Assembly: GCA_938049335.1 (NCBI GenBank)
Contig: CALIYX010000024.1
Coordinates: forward strand, 124,001-188,000
Direction of reading: 5' to 3'
Source: an uncultured Clostridia bacterium
GTDB lineage: Bacteria; Bacillota; Clostridia; Peptostreptococcales; Anaerovoracaceae
DNA: 64,000 nucleotides
Shown: positions 42,872 through 50,639 of the stretch, piece after piece
Layout of the letters: every line of letters starts with the position of its first letter
Numbering within the stretch: the first letter of the stretch is position 1
Position numbers and translations under genes: made by a program
Notes under the pieces: generated by a model
The model's input: only the letters and a program-made list of their open reading frames with translations
The model's database searches: none
What the model was told of the DNA's origin: nothing

Positions 42872-43309
42872 AAGCTTATCAAGTGCGCAGTCACTCAGGG
42901 ACTCAAGCTTCGTGCTCTCTCGCTTTCATCTCCTGACTGTTGCGGAGGTACTACCTACAGTTCAGACTTCGCAATGCTTGTCTTCACTGGGTAGTGCTCT
43001 CTCGTGATTGTTGCGGAGGAGCTACCTACAAATAAGCCGAGCACTTTGTGCTTATCTCTTGACTTATCAGATGCGCAGTCTCTCACGGACTCGACCTTCG
43101 CGCTTTATGCGCTCGTTCTCGTCTCGTGATCGTTGCGGAGTAACTACCAACAAAACCCCAGCGCATTAGCGCTGGGGTCAAGCTTATCAAATTCGCAGTC
43201 TCTTACGGACTTGACCTTCGCGCCTCCAGCGCTCGTTCTCGTCTCGTAATCGTTGCGGAGGAGCTACCTACAGTTCAGACTTCGCAAGTACTTGTCTGAA
43301 CTGGGTAGC
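42872..43309. repeat. Array of diverged, structured ~120-base repeats downstream of guaA
   Basis: Four diverged units can be seen: 42872-42994, a shorter 42995-43057, 43058-43178 and 43179-43309. A shared core reads CTTATCA, then GCAGTC, then GGACT with a small AGTC-N7-GACT hairpin, then CGACCTTCGCGC and GCTCGTTCTCGTCTCGT, ending GTTGCGGAGGAGCTACC. Units end in hairpins whose sequences differ but whose pairing is kept: a 10-bp stem ACCCCAGCGC/GCGCTGGGGT (43155-43178) and a 9-bp stem AGTTCAGAC/GTCTGAACT (43272-43302). Only short spurious frames are seen on both strands. The remaining 42606-42871 region holds the msrAB promoter and terminator and no gene. Confidence 0.75.
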
Positions 43310-44854
43310 TCACTCCATCTCAATTGTTCCTGGTGGTTTGCTCGTTAGATCATAGAATACGCGGTTTACGTGTTCTACTTCGTTTACGATTCTATTCATT
43401 ATCAGCTGCAGTGTTTCCCATGGGATTTCTGCTGCTTCTGCTGTCATAAAGTCTGATGTTGTTACTGCACGAAGTGCAATTGCATAGTCATAGGTTCTGA
43501 AGTCTCCCATTACTCCGACTGAGCGCATGTTTGTGAGCGCTGCGAAGTACTGATTTACATTCTTATCAAGGCCTGCCTTGGCAAATTCCTCTCTCATGAT
43601 AGCATCTGCATCCTGAACAATTTTTACCTTCTCTGCACTTACTTCTCCTATGATTCTCACGCCTAGTCCTGGCCCTGGGAATGGCTGTCTATATACCAGG
43701 TGCTCTGGAAGTCCAAGCTCAAGGCCTACCGCTCTCACCTCATCCTTAAATAGCATGCGAAGCGGCTCGATTATTTCCTTAAAATCAACATAGTCGGGAA
43801 GTCCACCTACATTGTGATGGCTTTTTATTACCGCTGATTTTCCTAGTCCGCTCTCGATTACATCTGGATAGATTGTTCCCTGAACTAGGTAGTCGACTGC
43901 ACCTATCTTCTTGGCCTCTTCCTCAAAAACCCTGATGAATTCTTCACCTATGATCTTGCGTTTTGCTTCTGGTTCTGATACACCTGCAAGCTTTTTGTAG
44001 AATCTTTCACTTGCTTTTACATGCACAAAGTTAAGGTCGTACTCGCCCTCTTCACCAAAGATTCTTTCTACCTCCTCAGCTTCATTTTTGCGGAGGAGTC
44101 CGTGGTCAACGAATACGCAGGTTAGATTCTTTCCTACTGCCTTTGATAGAAGGACAGCTGCAACTGATGAGTCAACGCCCCCAGAAAGAGCACATAAAAC
44201 CTTGCCATCTCCTACCCTTTCCTTAATCTCCTCTATGGTGTTTTTGGTAAACTCAGCCATCTTCCAATCGCCCTTACAGCCGCAAACTTCGTAAACGAAA
44301 TTTGATAGCATCTGCTGTCCCTTAACGCTGTGAGTAACCTCTGGGTGATACTGAACTGCATAGAGCTTCTTCTCTGCATTTTCCATGGCAGCAACTGGGC
44401 ACTTGTCAGTGTGAGCTGTAATAGCAAAGCCTTCCCCAACCTCTGTAATCATATCTGTGTGGCTCATCCAAACCACAGTCTCGTTTTCGACACCGTCAAA
44501 CAAAAGGCTATTCTCAAAACTAACATGTACGTCAGTCTTTCCATATTCGCTAGTTGTTGCAGTCTCAACCTTTCCGCCTGTTGAATATGCCATAAGCTGA
44601 GCTCCGTAGCATATACCTAGAATTGGAATACCTGCTTCAAACAAAGCCTTCTCATAGTGTGGTGAGGTCTCATCATAAACGCTGTTAGGACCACCTGTTA
44701 GAATGATACCCTTAGGCTCCTTGGCGATGAGCTCCTCTATCGGAGTTTGATATGATAGAACCTCACAGTATACTCCGCACTCTCTTACTCTACGCGCTAT
44801 AAGCTGATTGTACTGACCTCCGAAGTCGAGGACAATTATCATTTCTTGTTTCAT
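43310..44854 (-). CDS. guaA: GMP synthase (glutamine-hydrolysing)
   Basis: GuaA converts XMP to GMP using glutamine and ATP. The class-I amidotransferase domain (1-190) has GICYGAQ with the nucleophile Cys82 and YHPEVTHS with the His/Glu pair. The ATP-pyrophosphatase domain begins at about 215 with LSGGVDSSVAA, and the dimerisation domain contains RQPFPGPGLGVRIIGEV and ends KPPGTIEME. Length 514 is normal. It follows guaB with a hairpin in between, so expression may be tuned relative to guaB. Confidence 0.97.
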   Translation of the reverse strand: MKQEMIIVLDFGGQYNQLIARRVRECGVYCEVLSYQTPIEELIAKEPKGIILTGGPNSVYDETSPHYEKALFEAGIPILGICYGAQLMAYSTGGKVETATTSEYGKTDVHVSFENSLLFDGVENETVVWMSHTDMITEVGEGFAITAHTDKCPVAAMENAEKKLYAVQYHPEVTHSVKGQQMLSNFVYEVCGCKGDWKMAEFTKNTIEEIKERVGDGKVLCALSGGVDSSVAAVLLSKAVGKNLTCVFVDHGLLRKNEAEEVERIFGEEGEYDLNFVHVKASERFYKKLAGVSEPEAKRKIIGEEFIRVFEEEAKKIGAVDYLVQGTIYPDVIESGLGKSAVIKSHHNVGGLPDYVDFKEIIEPLRMLFKDEVRAVGLELGLPEHLVYRQPFPGPGLGVRIIGEVSAEKVKIVQDADAIMREEFAKAGLDKNVNQYFAALTNMRSVGVMGDFRTYDYAIALRAVTTSDFMTAEAAEIPWETLQLIMNRIVNEVEHVNRVFYDLTSKPPGTIEME

Positions 44855-44874
44855 CTATTTCTCCATTAATTTAT

Positions 44875-44910
44875 AAAATAAAAGTCGGCAGTGCATATCT
44901 GCCCGCCGAC
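44875..44910 (-). terminator. Terminator-like hairpin between guaB and guaA
   Basis: GTCGGC pairs with GCCGAC, with an alternative inner stem GGCAG/CTGCC, followed on the minus strand by TTTTATTTT. It lies 21 bases upstream of the guaA start, so it may partly terminate guaB transcripts. Confidence 0.65.
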
Positions 44911-44918
44911 CTTGCAAT

Positions 44919-46436
44919 CTATCTCAAGACGTTCTGACTTGAATCTCTCAAAATTACGTCGTGTGCACCACCCTCGACGATGGATGTCGCAGAAACGAGT
45001 GTAATCTTTGCCTTTGACTGCAGCTCATGTATGCTGAGCGAACCGCAGTTGCACATTGTAGATTTCACCTTGTTTAGCGAAAGCATTACATTGTCGTGAA
45101 GTGATCCAGCATATGGAACGTATGAATCAACGCCTTCCTCAAACTTCATCTTATTGTCGGTGTTATCACTACCTAGGTCATATCTCTGCCAGTTTCTTGC
45201 ACGGTTTGAGCCCTCACCCCAGTACTCTTTAACATAGTTTCCGTTGATGTTGAGTACGCTTGTTGGTGATTCATCAAATCTTGCAAAATATCTACCGAGC
45301 ATGATGAAGTCAGCTCCCATTGCAAGTGCAAGTGTCATGTGGTAATCGTAAACGATTCCGCCATCTGAACAAATTGGGATGTATATTCCTGTCTCCTTCA
45401 TATACTCGTCACGAGCTCTAGCAACCTCGATTACCGCTGAAGCCTGACCTCTGCCGATACCCTTTTGCTCTCTTGTGATACAGATTGATCCGCCACCGAT
45501 ACCAATCTTAACAAAGTCAGCACCAGCATCTGCTAGATATCTGAAACCTTCTGCATCGACAACGTTTCCGGCACCTACCTTAACTGTATCTCCATAGTTC
45601 TCACGAATCCAGCCGATAGTATCCTTTTGATACTCTGAATATCCTTCTGATGAATCGATGCAGAGAATATCTACACCAGCCTCTACAAGCTTAGGAACAC
45701 GCTCTGCATAGTCACGGCTGTTGATACCAGCACCTACTATGTAACGCTTATGGTCATCCAAAAGCTCGTTAGGATTTGACTTATGGCTATCGTAGTCTTT
45801 TCTGAATACGAAGTGTGTAAGTCTCTGATTTTCGTCTATAATTGGAAGAGCGTTAAGCTTGTTCTCCCATAGAATATCATTAGCCTCTGATAGAGTCACT
45901 CCGTCCTTAGCGAAAATCAGTTTCTCAAATGGAGTCATGAATTCGCTAATCTTAGTGCTCTTGTCAAGTCTGCTAACTCTGTAGTCACGGCTTGTAACAA
46001 GACCAACAATCTTACCTGAAGGAGTTCCATCCTCCGTGATGGCGATTGTTGAGTGACCTCTCTCCTGCTTAAGAGCAAGAACATCTGCAAGAGTCTGATC
46101 TGGACGAAGGTTGCTATCGCTTCTTACAAATCCAGCCTTGTATGACTTAACCTTGCGAATCATCTCGGCCTGGCTCTCGATGGACTGTGAACCGAATATG
46201 AAAGAGATTCCACCTTCCTTAGCAAGCGCAACTGCCATAGTGTCATTTGATACAGCCTGCATTACCGCTGAAACTAGCGGAATATTTGCACGTATCGATG
46301 GCTGTTCCCCTATCTTATACTTAACTACTGGTGTTGATAAATCAACATTTTCTGGAGTACAATCCTTGCTTGTAAAGCCAGGGATCAAAAGGTACTCATT
46401 AAACGTCCTTGATGGTTCATCGATAAACTGCGCCAT
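44919..46436 (-). CDS. guaB: IMP dehydrogenase, Tritrichomonas-type
   Basis: The enzyme oxidises IMP to XMP with NAD, the committed step of guanine nucleotide synthesis. The 505-residue protein has a split TIM barrel with two inserted CBS domains (about 100-215). The catalytic loop is GIGGGSICITREQKG with Cys319; Asp261 lies in LCIDSSEG; the flap carries RARNWQRYD with Arg418 and Tyr419. These residue numbers coincide exactly with those of the well-studied Tritrichomonas foetus enzyme, and long stretches (SDGGIVYDYHMTLALAMGAD) read as in that protein as I recall it. The motif GGGSICITREQKGIGRG differs from the common bacterial GPGSICTTR form. A promoter is upstream. Confidence 0.96.
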   Translation of the reverse strand: MAQFIDEPSRTFNEYLLIPGFTSKDCTPENVDLSTPVVKYKIGEQPSIRANIPLVSAVMQAVSNDTMAVALAKEGGISFIFGSQSIESQAEMIRKVKSYKAGFVRSDSNLRPDQTLADVLALKQERGHSTIAITEDGTPSGKIVGLVTSRDYRVSRLDKSTKISEFMTPFEKLIFAKDGVTLSEANDILWENKLNALPIIDENQRLTHFVFRKDYDSHKSNPNELLDDHKRYIVGAGINSRDYAERVPKLVEAGVDILCIDSSEGYSEYQKDTIGWIRENYGDTVKVGAGNVVDAEGFRYLADAGADFVKIGIGGGSICITREQKGIGRGQASAVIEVARARDEYMKETGIYIPICSDGGIVYDYHMTLALAMGADFIMLGRYFARFDESPTSVLNINGNYVKEYWGEGSNRARNWQRYDLGSDNTDNKMKFEEGVDSYVPYAGSLHDNVMLSLNKVKSTMCNCGSLSIHELQSKAKITLVSATSIVEGGAHDVILRDSSQNVLR

Positions 46437-46508
46437 GCTTGAATCTCCTCTCTATTTGTATATAAAACACTCTTGCTTAATGCTAACATAATTTTACTTT
46501 TGCAGACT

Positions 46509-46537
46509 ATTTTATACCTTTTTGCTTGCTCTTACAA
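46509..46537 (-). promoter_or_regulatory. Sigma-A promoter for guaB(A)
   Basis: On the minus strand TTGTAA (46532-46537) and TAAAAT (46509-46514) are separated by 17 bases, 73 bases upstream of guaB. The 46437-46697 gap otherwise shows no riboswitch-like signature; I looked specifically for a purine aptamer and saw none. Confidence 0.65.
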
Positions 46538-46697
46538 TGACTTTTTACTCAAATTTGGGCGTTTTTTTCATTATTTTTTCACGCTTCTATTTATGTGTTT
46601 ACAAACAACAAAGTGCACCAAATAATTTAGTAATATTAAACAAATCCTTTCCTGAAAAAGCCCCTGCTATCACTTTTTGTGCATCAAAATCCTGATT

Positions 46698-47822
46698 CTA
46701 TTTGATAGATGAAATAAAGCCCTCTAGACCAGCCTGACCCAAAACTCTTATTCTAGGAAGTTCTGTCTTATCGTCACCCTTTTCGACCTTGCCGTACTGG
46801 GTTGTAAATGCACAGTCAATGCCACAGTTTTCTATAGCCTTTTTCCCATCCTCTGTAACATCACCGTAAGGATATGCAAATGCATCTTTGTTTCCTACCA
46901 TGGCGATTGCCATATTTAGATCTTCCTCTATTTCCTCAAGAGTCATCGCGCTTATTCTTCCGCCGTGTCCGATATTTCCACCAGCTCTGTGCATGTCGTA
47001 GGAATGCGACTGGTAGCACACGTATTTGCTGCGGTCAGCTTTGACAATATCAGGACCATATCTGGTTCCAATAAGGAAGCCTGTCGCTGGGACCTTGTAC
47101 TTGTTAAGTAGCGGAATACCGTAGTTTAAAAAGCCAACCTGTCCATCATCAAAGGTCAAAATCACACTTTTCTTTGGCAGTGAATGCTTGCCATCGATAT
47201 ATGCTGAAAGCTCTGCAAAGCTTGGGTAATAGTAATCATTATCTTTTAACCATTTAAGCTGCTTTTCTAGATCCGAATCAAGGATAAAGTTTGAATCCAG
47301 CTTGCTTGGTGCGTCATCCTCAGAAAAAACATAGTGGTACATCAAAACAGGAATCCCGCTACTATTTGCATCAAATTTATCTGCCTTAACGACCTTAACC
47401 GTACGTGTAGCTTTACTTGCCGCTTTGTCGTACTTAGCAATGTACTCTAGCTTGTATTCGCCTGGCTTTGAGGTATCGACCTTTCCCTTGATTTTAATAT
47501 TAGTTACAGCGCCCACTCTATCATCTAAAGCATACGCACCTGGCTCGATATATTCCTCTCCCTCTTTGACAAGTGTGACTTCGCTTCCCTTTAGACCTAT
47601 CAAAAGGTTAGCAGACTCAGGATACTTCTTTAAAAGTTCCTTTTCGCTTAACTTGAAATCGCTGCTTTCAATTGTATTTGATGTTGAAGCGCTCTGCTTG
47701 GGTTCTTCTGTCTTTTGCTTACTCGCATCATTATGTGCCTTTGATAAAGCAAATATACATACGAGCAAAACAAACACTAAAGTCACTAGGACTACCAAGC
47801 GCTTTGCATACTTAGATTTCAT
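46698..47822 (-). CDS. Polysaccharide deacetylase with Ig-like domain
   Basis: The 374-residue protein is anchored or secreted via an N-terminal hydrophobic segment (about 8-27). A DUF5011/Ig-like domain (about 75-145, GSEVTLVKEGEEYIEPGAYA) precedes a NodB-type deacetylase domain (about 155-374). The NodB metal and catalytic motif is ILTFDDGQ, the second motif is SHSYDMH, and DAFAYPYGDV and LPRIRV follow. It probably removes N-acetyl groups from a cell-envelope polysaccharide or peptidoglycan, which would raise lysozyme resistance. It lies immediately downstream of the dlt operon but behind that operon's terminator. Confidence 0.92.
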   Translation of the reverse strand: MKSKYAKRLVVLVTLVFVLLVCIFALSKAHNDASKQKTEEPKQSASTSNTIESSDFKLSEKELLKKYPESANLLIGLKGSEVTLVKEGEEYIEPGAYALDDRVGAVTNIKIKGKVDTSKPGEYKLEYIAKYDKAASKATRTVKVVKADKFDANSSGIPVLMYHYVFSEDDAPSKLDSNFILDSDLEKQLKWLKDNDYYYPSFAELSAYIDGKHSLPKKSVILTFDDGQVGFLNYGIPLLNKYKVPATGFLIGTRYGPDIVKADRSKYVCYQSHSYDMHRAGGNIGHGGRISAMTLEEIEEDLNMAIAMVGNKDAFAYPYGDVTEDGKKAIENCGIDCAFTTQYGKVEKGDDKTELPRIRVLGQAGLEGFISSIK

Positions 47823-47850
47823 TTTCCTTCTCCCTTAACATCATATTTTG

Positions 47851-47879
47851 AAAAAACCGGCATCAAGCGATGTCGGTTT
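47851..47879 (-). terminator. Intrinsic terminator of the dlt operon
   Basis: An 11-bp stem (47854-47864 with 47869-47879, one G-T pair) with a 4-base loop is followed on the minus strand by TTTTTTC. It begins 14 bases after the DltX-like stop codon. Confidence 0.88.
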
Positions 47880-47892
47880 AAAAGCAATTCTA

Positions 47893-48066
47893 TTAGAACT
47901 CAGAGTATGTGAAATTAGGGGCCTTAGCCATGCCTGCAAATATCATGTACAGGTAAAGCCCTACCATGATTCCGAAGAATATTCCTGCATACACCAGATA
48001 GTTCTTCGATGCCCTATTTTTGATCGCTACTGCTTTTTTCTGTAAAAAATTTGTAAGCCCTTTCAT
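47893..48066 (-). CDS. DltX-like microprotein at the 3' end of the dlt operon
   Basis: A 57-residue ORF begins MKGLTNFLQKKAVAIKN, has one membrane helix (about 24-46) and ends PNFTYSEF. Known DltX microproteins are short single-pass proteins with a conserved C-terminal FxYxxF-type motif needed for D-alanylation of teichoic acids; the last residues FTYSEF fit that pattern. It overlaps the 3' end of dltD by 53 bases in another frame, and its ribosome-binding site is weak, so it may depend on coupled translation. DltX is normally encoded before dltA; here it is last. The dlt terminator follows it directly. The short length explains why it can be missed. Confidence 0.75.
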   Translation of the reverse strand: MKGLTNFLQKKAVAIKNRASKNYLVYAGIFFGIMVGLYLYMIFAGMAKAPNFTYSEF

Positions 48067-49204
48067 TTATCTCAGTCCATCCTTTCCCAGCAGGGTGGAA
48101 CACGTCCTGTAAGAATCCTGCTGTATAATCCTCGTTATAAAAACTATACCATTTTACATTATATTTGTCAGCAACTTCTTTGATTTGACCTGGGAGTACG
48201 CTTCTAGCTTCTTTGCTAAAGCCCATGTGGTCATACCATTTGCCGTTGATTGGAAGAAGAACAAGCATTACATCTATGTCCGACTCCTTGCAGACCTCGA
48301 GGAAAAGCTCAAGATCCTTGTATTCAGGCGAGTCCTTGCGGAACTGCCTTTCCTTCATTTTGTTCTTGCCACTTTTGTCGACATGAGCAAACTTCTTATT
48401 ATAAGTACTGTTGATTATTCCGTAAGGGTTATTTGTTGCCTTCTTAAAGTACTGCGCATCAGCCTGCTCCTTGTACTCTTCCCAGTTTGGAGCCTTACCG
48501 TCAACATTTTTCATGAACTGCTCGTATTCCTTTTGGCCTTTGAGCCTCCACGTGCTGTTGATATTTATACGTTCTCTCTCGTTAAGAACCGCCTCTCTCA
48601 TTTTGATATAAGCTCTATTTACTGGGCCTAGCTTGCCGTCAATATAATAGCTTGCGTACCTCTCAACATTTGCACGAGTGCCCTTATCGTTTTCTAGAAG
48701 CTCTATCGTTCTGTTAGCAATCTTCCTCTTAAGATCCTTGGATAGCTTAGGATTCTGCATCAAAGCGATAAACTGCGTCTCTGAAAATCTAACGGAGAAT
48801 GCATCCTTCTTAACACCCTGATTATCAAACCATGCTGGTGACAGAAGCAGAACAACCTTGTGACCCTTCATCTTTTCCGATACGGAGCCAAGCGTAATAG
48901 CATGAGATAGACTCTGGTTGTAGGCAGCGCCTATACACATTACATCTACACCCATCTTTCTAAAAAGTTTAGTCGGATGGTATTTGCTATTTCTTCCGTG
49001 TTGGAATTCAGAGGATCCCATCATCATAACGGTGTCCTCACCTATGTTGTCCGAAATTGCACTGTATGATAAATCCTTATACAAGTTTACCCAAGTACCG
49101 AAACCCTTATTGTTACTTAAACTTCTTGCGAGAGTGAAGTGCAGTATCAGTACTACTACGGCAAAGCTTGCCAGTGCAATGAAAAATGCTTTAATTTTTT
49201 TCAT
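48014..49204 (-). CDS. dltD: D-alanyl-lipoteichoic acid transfer protein DltD
   Basis: DltD is a membrane-anchored serine esterase-like protein that completes transfer of D-alanine onto teichoic acid. The 396-residue protein has an N-terminal transmembrane helix (about 5-27), the catalytic serine motif VMMMGSSEFQHG (about 60-71), LSPAWFDNQGVKKDAF, and a C-terminal DVFHPAGKGW with the catalytic Asp/His pair. Its ATG overlaps the dltC stop by one base (TAATG). It is the fourth gene of the dlt operon. Confidence 0.95.
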   Translation of the reverse strand: MKKIKAFFIALASFAVVVLILHFTLARSLSNNKGFGTWVNLYKDLSYSAISDNIGEDTVMMMGSSEFQHGRNSKYHPTKLFRKMGVDVMCIGAAYNQSLSHAITLGSVSEKMKGHKVVLLLSPAWFDNQGVKKDAFSVRFSETQFIALMQNPKLSKDLKRKIANRTIELLENDKGTRANVERYASYYIDGKLGPVNRAYIKMREAVLNERERININSTWRLKGQKEYEQFMKNVDGKAPNWEEYKEQADAQYFKKATNNPYGIINSTYNKKFAHVDKSGKNKMKERQFRKDSPEYKDLELFLEVCKESDIDVMLVLLPINGKWYDHMGFSKEARSVLPGQIKEVADKYNVKWYSFYNEDYTAGFLQDVFHPAGKGWTEINERAYKFFTEKSSSDQK

Positions 49205-49437
49205 TATTTAAGTCTCGCTCTAACCTGCTCAATGATCTTTGCTGGTGTATCCATCTGCTCTCTTGTGAACTCAGACGGTGACATTACAATGCCAAATGCT
49301 TCCTCAATGTTAACTAAAAGCTCTGTGTAATCGAGTGAGTCGATAAGCTCCTCATCAAGTAGATTGATATCTGGATTTTCTCTTACGATTTCATCTCCAC
49401 AAAGATCAACTAGTAAATCTAAAACTTTCTCTTCCAT
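49204..49437 (-). CDS. dltC: D-alanyl carrier protein DltC
   Basis: DltC is the acyl-carrier-like protein charged with D-alanine by DltA. The 77-residue protein carries the phosphopantetheine serine in LIDSLDYTELL (Ser34), and the four-helix carrier fold is suggested by its helical pattern. The start is the ATG at 49437 with AGAGAGGT upstream; a longer frame to 49461 adds residues before the usual start. It is translationally coupled to dltD. Confidence 0.96.
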   Translation of the reverse strand: MEEKVLDLLVDLCGDEIVRENPDINLLDEELIDSLDYTELLVNIEEAFGIVMSPSEFTREQMDTPAKIIEQVRARLK

Positions 49438-49469
49438 TTTTTGTACCTCTCTATAAATCAAATTTATAA

Positions 49470-50639
49470 CTATTGCGGATTCATAAATAGCTGATTAAGT
49501 CTTCCTGAGAAGATCAGGAATCCGAACATTACTAGGTTCAGTGTTATAAACCAGCTTACGAACTTATATAACTTGTTTTTCTTATGCTTCTTATGGAACT
49601 TGGATTTCTTCTGGTATACCTCAGTAATCGATAGAAGAATGCCGTGGTACAGACCGTATATTATGTACTGTGAATCTAGTCCGTGCCAGACACCCATTAT
49701 TCCCATGTTGATTATAAAGCCAACCGATGCCCCTGTGAGCCTGCTCTTAAACCACTTGCCCTTGATAGCCTTCATCATGAATCTGGAGAAGAGGAAGTCT
49801 CTAAACCAGTATGAAAGGCTTATGTGCCATCTATCCCAGAAGTCCTTCATATCCGTTGCTATGAACGGCTTGCGGAAGTTGTCTGGTAGCTTTACTCCGA
49901 AGATATATCCTATGCCGACAGCCATCAAGCTGTAGCCCGCAAAGTCGAAGAATAGATATCCACCGTATGAGTACATGTAAACGATTAGATTAGGTATTCT
50001 ATCTCCTCTGCCTAGCCATATAAGTGCCTGATATAGTCCAGCTGCTAGCACGAACTTATATACCATTCCTAGACAGACCTTCATAAGTCCGTCACCAACC
50101 ATCTCAATGTATGCTTCCCTTCCTGGAATCTCAGTGAGATCTCTGTGGAAGTCCCTACTTCTTTCTATAGGACCCGATAGCAAGCTCGGGAAGAATATCA
50201 AAAAGTATAGGAACTCGAATGCGCTTACTTCTTTGATAAGTCCGTCGTGAATCTCGATTATCATCTGTATGGACTTGAAGCTCATATACGATATACCGAT
50301 AAAGGCAAATATGCCCTTGCCTACACCCGTAAACGATGTAATCTTCCATATTACCAGCGGCATCAAAGAAAGCGTTACAAACAGATAATATAATTTATTG
50401 CTCTTGATCCCACGTGCGCATATCATTTGGTAGCCCTTTACTATCAGCAGCTCTAATACGCAGTAGGTAGCCATGTATGCTATTGCAACCGGTGAGTCCT
50501 TCATGGTCATGTAGACCATCAGGAGGCTGACTAGGAATCCGTAGTATTTCTGGTTCTTTCCTAGGCATCCGAGTACGATTGTCGGTATCGCCAGCATTAT
50601 AGTTATGTAGAAGAAGTACGATCCTCCAAATAATGTCAT
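49470..50639 (-). CDS. dltB: D-alanine transfer MBOAT protein DltB
   Basis: DltB is the membrane-bound O-acyltransferase that passes D-alanine from DltC through the membrane. The 389-residue polytopic protein contains FFPSLLSGPIERSRDF, FFDFAGYSLMAVGIGYIFG, FWDRWHISLSYWFRDF and the catalytic histidine motif MGVWHGL. Its ATG overlaps the dltA stop by one base. Length is normal. Confidence 0.96.
   Translation of the reverse strand: MTLFGGSYFFYITIMLAIPTIVLGCLGKNQKYYGFLVSLLMVYMTMKDSPVAIAYMATYCVLELLIVKGYQMICARGIKSNKLYYLFVTLSLMPLVIWKITSFTGVGKGIFAFIGISYMSFKSIQMIIEIHDGLIKEVSAFEFLYFLIFFPSLLSGPIERSRDFHRDLTEIPGREAYIEMVGDGLMKVCLGMVYKFVLAAGLYQALIWLGRGDRIPNLIVYMYSYGGYLFFDFAGYSLMAVGIGYIFGVKLPDNFRKPFIATDMKDFWDRWHISLSYWFRDFLFSRFMMKAIKGKWFKSRLTGASVGFIINMGIMGVWHGLDSQYIIYGLYHGILLSITEVYQKKSKFHKKHKKNKLYKFVSWFITLNLVMFGFLIFSGRLNQLFMNPQ

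Noticed and set aside
42872..43309. CRISPR array or integron attC sites
   Set aside because: The repeats are long (about 120 bases), diverged and not separated by uniform unique spacers, and they lack the GTT...AAC attC ends; no cas or integrase gene is nearby.
46437..46697. Purine riboswitch upstream of guaB
   Set aside because: The expected conserved loop sequences and three-way junction of the purine aptamer were not found in the leader; only a sigma-A promoter is visible.
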